Shown here: in pieces, positions 8,901-12,015 of the stretch
Layout: each line of letters begins with the position of its first letter
Position numbering within the stretch: position 1 is the stretch's first letter
From: Lunasporangiospora selenospora
Taxonomy: Eukaryota > Mortierellomycota > Mortierellomycetes > Mortierellales > Mortierellaceae
DNA length: 12,015 nt
Direction of reading: 5' to 3'
NCBI GenBank assembly: GCA_015680635.1
Contig: JAABOA010000666.1
Coordinates: 1-12,015, forward strand
Made by a program: the position numbers and the translations under genes
Notes under the pieces: model-generated
Told to the model about the DNA's origin: nothing
Database searches by the model: none
The model's input: the letters and a program-made list of their open reading frames with translations, nothing else

Positions 8901-11626
8901 ATGATAAATTAGGAGGAGAGTTCGTTAGACCAAGCCTTGACGCCCAAACTGATTGAGCGTGGTCCCTCAGCGATACTATATCCCAAGAAAAGTATCTGGT
9001 ACGATGCCTCAGTGAACGATGCCCGTTCTTTTAGAAAGACACTCTCTACTCCCGATGTAGATGTGACAGCGGACACAGGAGTCCTGTACATGCGAGGTAA
9101 AGAGATGTGCCACAGATCGAGTATGAAAATAATAGCCTTGGCCGGGTCTTGTAGTGCCATTGATAACTCATATTTGTTTGTCTAGTCCGTGGGCTCGTAG
9201 AGTTTTCTTTGCCGATTCCCCAAGAGAAAACAATGGTTTCGATACGAATTGACACGGGAATGGAAAAACTCGATACAGACTATGTCTATTTGAATGATAT
9301 TGAAGCATTATTTCAGCAAGAGTTTTGCATGTAAGAATAACTAATGTTGCCTGTCGTCGTCATCTTCGTCGTCGTTATTGTTGGCATTACTATTAGACTG
9401 ACTGGACATCTTGTCTCGTGGTTTTTTGTTAGACCGGTACGGCCAGGACTGGAGATTTCTCTTACACTGCACTTGATGCAAGCTCCACATCTCCAGCCCA
9501 GATACATGCCGCCGATACCTACTCACTACATTACTCCAGATGCCTATGACTACGCTTGCACTCTTGAGGATTACCTTGAAGAGCGTATACACCCATCCAT
9601 CCCCAGATGCAAGGGCTACGGGTTAGCCCTTGGCTGTTCCCCACAAAAGAACCAGGGAGGTCTATTGAGCAACGAAAAATGGATGGGCGATACTTTACCT
9701 CACTGCAATTTTCGGAACCATCCTCTGGAGATGACTACTGCATGGAACCTCGATGTAGATCCATGGACCAATCTGTCACCAGACACCATTACAAGCCGTT
9801 GCGACAATAGTAAAAACAATGAAGGGTTCCTAACTACAGCCAGTCCAATGCAAGGGGTTTCAAAAGAGAAACCAACGCACCGACACCGCGATCTGGCGGG
9901 AGTTTTCCGATCGTGGAGAGACAGCATTCTCAATACTGTCTCTAAAAGGCATAAGAGTGAAACTACTTCTGGTACCTCACGCTCCAAAGATCGAATGCCA
10001 AAAGGCTGTTCCATGGATCTTACTGACCGGGAACAGTTATTTCAGGAGGCATTCTGGCCAATAGAGCATTCTTTGTGGATGGAGGACTATTCAAAGAGGA
10101 TGGATGGGAGCATTGGGAAAAGCAGTACAGTCTCACAGAGTAGCACTTTGGTGCAATCCTCTCCGCTATCTACATCGTCCTCCATTCCTCAGACCTCGTC
10201 TCCCTCATTGACTCGCTCCTCTACGGTAGTCAGTGATCATGAAGACATTGGCTGTCACGCTGACGGCAGCACTGGTCTCCAGGAGGCATCCAGCGAGGAC
10301 GAAGGAAGAGGAGCTGATGAGTATGGGGAGCATCCGTTGTCGTTACTGTCAGGGATAAAATTCTTGCCTCAATTGAGCGAGACCGAGATCAAGCGTGAGG
10401 AGACACCGGTCCAGGTTCTGACACGTTTCATCGACTTTAAGGATGAGCTATGTATCGGAAGATCTGGGATTGTGTTCAAGGATATTCAAGGGTCGTGCTC
10501 CAACCAAATTGTCAATGTCGAGTTCCTGACAGTCAATACTTGGATGGACAAGAATGACTATTCTCGACTGGTGTTCTCTGGAGTTGGCAGTAACAATGGG
10601 TTGTATACCCCTGAGTATCATCTAGACTCTGCAGTAACAAAATTAGCTGATCCTTGTTCCAGACCAAACACCATGAGGGAGCAGACCTCTGGACAGAGTA
10701 ACGAAGAGGACATGAGCATTGAAAAGTCAGAGATCAAATACAAGGAGGATGTCTCGACCGAATCTGACGGCTGTGCTGACAAGGAAGAAGAGGGATGGAA
10801 GAGTCAAACTGTTGCCAAGGTTCTTACGACGCTGTGCTTTATTCCAGGGCCACAAATGGATCCAGAGGACGCAATTTATGAAGATCCCGAGTCATACCCA
10901 GTGACTGAGCCACAAAGTCTGGCCGAGTGCCAACTCGGACTGATTTATTTCAATTGGCAAAATCATGTGTTCTATGAAGGACAGTTGTTTTACCTGACGG
11001 AGCAGCAGACATGGCAAGAGGGTTTCTTTCAGTTGAAGGGTTCGAGACTCTGGCAAGTTGATGAATACGATACCGAGAAGAGGATCCGTTGGATGGATCT
11101 GAGCACTATCCGTCAGATTGTGACCAGCATGGGATGCTTCAAGGCGACGGCACAGTATCTGGATGAAGATGACGGCGGTGGAGAGGATAATGAAAGAAGG
11201 ACATCGTCGCCATCGTCGTTGCTAATGGATGAAAGTGGTCGAGTCCTCCTGTCTGAAAGTCTCAGAGTGGATCCCGAGGAAACAGGAGAGGAGGACGGGT
11301 CGCTTTGTCCGATCGAGAATGGGTTTCGATTACTACTAATGAGCCCGTCTCTGGAAACCGAGCAAGATGTGGGTAAGAGTCGCAGTACGATGGGGAGAGA
11401 TGGCAGCGATGTCAAGGAGGGAGATGGACCAGGGGGCGACAAGATGTTGCAACGGAATCAATCAAAATTAGGAGGCTGTGTGATGCAACAGCAGCATCAG
11501 TCGAGGATGGTCGCACAGGGGTTCTATGCTGGTTCGCCTGATGAGGCACAGGCATGGGTGGTTGCACTCATGTGTAGTTGTCGCGACAGGCCTCCTCCGC
11601 CACACTGGTTAGACGGTGATTCATGA
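5985..11626 (+). CDS. Ankyrin-like / anillin-homology (Bud4-Int1 type) / PH-domain protein
   Basis: A probable cortical scaffold of the Bud4/anillin type. Family members bind septins and membrane phosphoinositides at bud necks or septa. Exons are 5985..6371, 6510..8609, 8689..8805, 8913..9096, 9186..9330 and 9433..11626; all phases agree, giving 1708 aa. Residues 144-185 resemble an ankyrin repeat (GSNALHLAAFLRLEEVFSWL), preceded by ERTMVVELLL. Residues 190-900 are disordered, with LPDIP and LPAIP motifs, basic patches and full CDK-type sites at Ser577 (SPIK) and Ser615 (SPLR). The anillin-homology region starts at about 924 (GVLYMRVRG, LPIPQEKTMV, QQEFC, RPGLEISLTLHL) and resumes at about 1307-1345 (FIDFKDELCIGRSGIVFKD) after a Ser-rich insert of about 290 residues. 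The PH domain runs from about 1494 (GQLFYLTEQQTWQEGFFQL) to FYAGSPDEAQAWVVALM near the C-terminus, with two acidic/Gly/Gln inserts. The start is uncertain: 5985 is the first ATG in this frame, but an exon at 5554 may precede it. Ankyrin membership and orthology to BUD4 are inferred. Confidence 0.82.
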
Positions 11627-11718
11627 GCAAGGAGTTGGCACTGAGGGACTGAGAGGCTGGTGCCTTGAAGAGGCGGAAGTGAGGGGCTGGGACTGGACAG
11701 GGGCAGGATTGCGGTTGA

Positions 11719-11724
11719 AATAAA
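11719..11724 (+). terminator. Polyadenylation signal AATAAA
   Basis: A perfect AATAAA hexamer 93 nt downstream of the TGA of the ankyrin-anillin-PH gene. Position and strand fit its mRNA 3' end; the cleavage site cannot be read from sequence alone. Confidence 0.55.
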
Positions 11725-11876
11725 TAGAATCAGTGGCGGTCAAGTGCCATGACATGGCTGAGATGGCCCTCGAAGCGATGCTATTGGCTAAAAGTGAATC
11801 AGCGCACGGACAGACAGGGCCAGAGCGTGGTTCAAGGCAATCGATAGCGTCGGCGCAGCAAAAAAAGATTACTGAT

Positions 11877-11901
11877 GTCCATCCATTCATCCATCCATCC
11901 T
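11877..11901. repeat. ATCC tetranucleotide repeat
   Basis: Five ATCC-like units, one altered to ATTC, in the 3' flank. A short, imperfect microsatellite. Confidence 0.8.
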
Positions 11902-11988
11902 TCTTTTTGCTACCATGTAGACATAAATGGCACACCCATACACAATTGCTCATCTGCAGCTGCCATGCTCATTCTGCATTGCACTCGC

Positions 11989-12015
11989 CTCTCTCTCTCT
12001 CTCTCTCCCTCTCTC
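11989..12015. repeat. (CT)n microsatellite, cut by the window edge
   Basis: A CT run with one CCC interruption reaching the last base of the window, so its full length is unknown. It resembles the tract at 5918-5954. Confidence 0.9.

Larger units (their letters stand above)
11627..12015. other. 3' flank of the PH-domain gene
   Basis: No gene is supported here. AATAAA at 11719-11724, 93 nt after the stop, is a good polyadenylation-signal candidate. An ATCC-type repeat (11877-11901) and a CT microsatellite (from 11989 to the window edge) follow. A minus-strand frame at 11951-11621 starts with ATG but is low-complexity and lies opposite the 3' untranslated region. Confidence 0.6.

Noticed and set aside
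11621-11953. 110-residue minus-strand ORF downstream of the PH-domain gene
   Set aside because: Low-complexity, no recognised domain, antisense to the 3' flank and overlapping the stop codon of the sense gene.
1-12015. tRNA, rRNA, CRISPR array, transposon or viral genes
   Set aside because: None found by eye on either strand: no cloverleaf with A/B boxes, no regular spacer array, no transposase or reverse transcriptase motifs, no long terminal repeats.

Overview
The window looks like nuclear DNA of a filamentous fungus. All four protein genes have short spliceosomal introns, mostly 57 to 138 nt, with GTAAGT- or GTATGT-like donors, CTGAC/CTAAC-like branch sites and YAG acceptors. ATG contexts are fungal in style (ATCACCATG, CGACAATG). 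The non-coding DNA is rich in A/T homopolymers and CT/GA microsatellites. The gene set (a Nup54/Nup57 nucleoporin, a TMEM42-like membrane protein and a Bud4/anillin-type PH protein), with moderate GC and these simple repeats, fits an early-diverging fungus. Mortierellomycota/Mucoromycota is my best guess, but this is an inference from style and not a proven placement.

Layout. (1) 1-1251, minus strand: the N-terminal part of a disordered, Gln/Pro-rich protein that runs off the left edge, with one intron. (2) 1252-1993: non-coding, holding the Nup54 3' flank and the promoter of gene 1. (3) 1994-4200, minus strand: a complete six-exon Nup54/Nup57 gene (527 aa), an FG-repeat head followed by the conserved helical tail of the central-channel nucleoporin. 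(4) 4201-4564: a 364-nt shared divergent promoter. (5) 4565-5350, plus strand: a complete three-exon TMEM42-like four-TM protein (181 aa) ending in a dilysine-type tail. (6) 5351-5984: non-coding plus a probable extra 5' exon and a long (TC)n tract. (7) 5985-11626, plus strand: a six-exon gene for a protein of about 1708 aa with an ankyrin-like N-terminus, a long disordered linker, an anillin-homology region split by an insert, and a C-terminal PH domain enlarged by inserts. (8) 11627-12015: 3' flank with AATAAA, an ATCC repeat and the start of another CT microsatellite.

The genes do not form an operon-like unit. They are housekeeping functions: nuclear pore transport, an endomembrane protein, and cortical/septum organisation. 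The least ordinary item is the last gene. An ankyrin-like segment joined in one continuous reading frame to an anillin-homology/PH protein, with both conserved domains interrupted by low-complexity inserts, is not an architecture I recognise. I saw no tRNA, rRNA, CRISPR array, transposon or viral gene.
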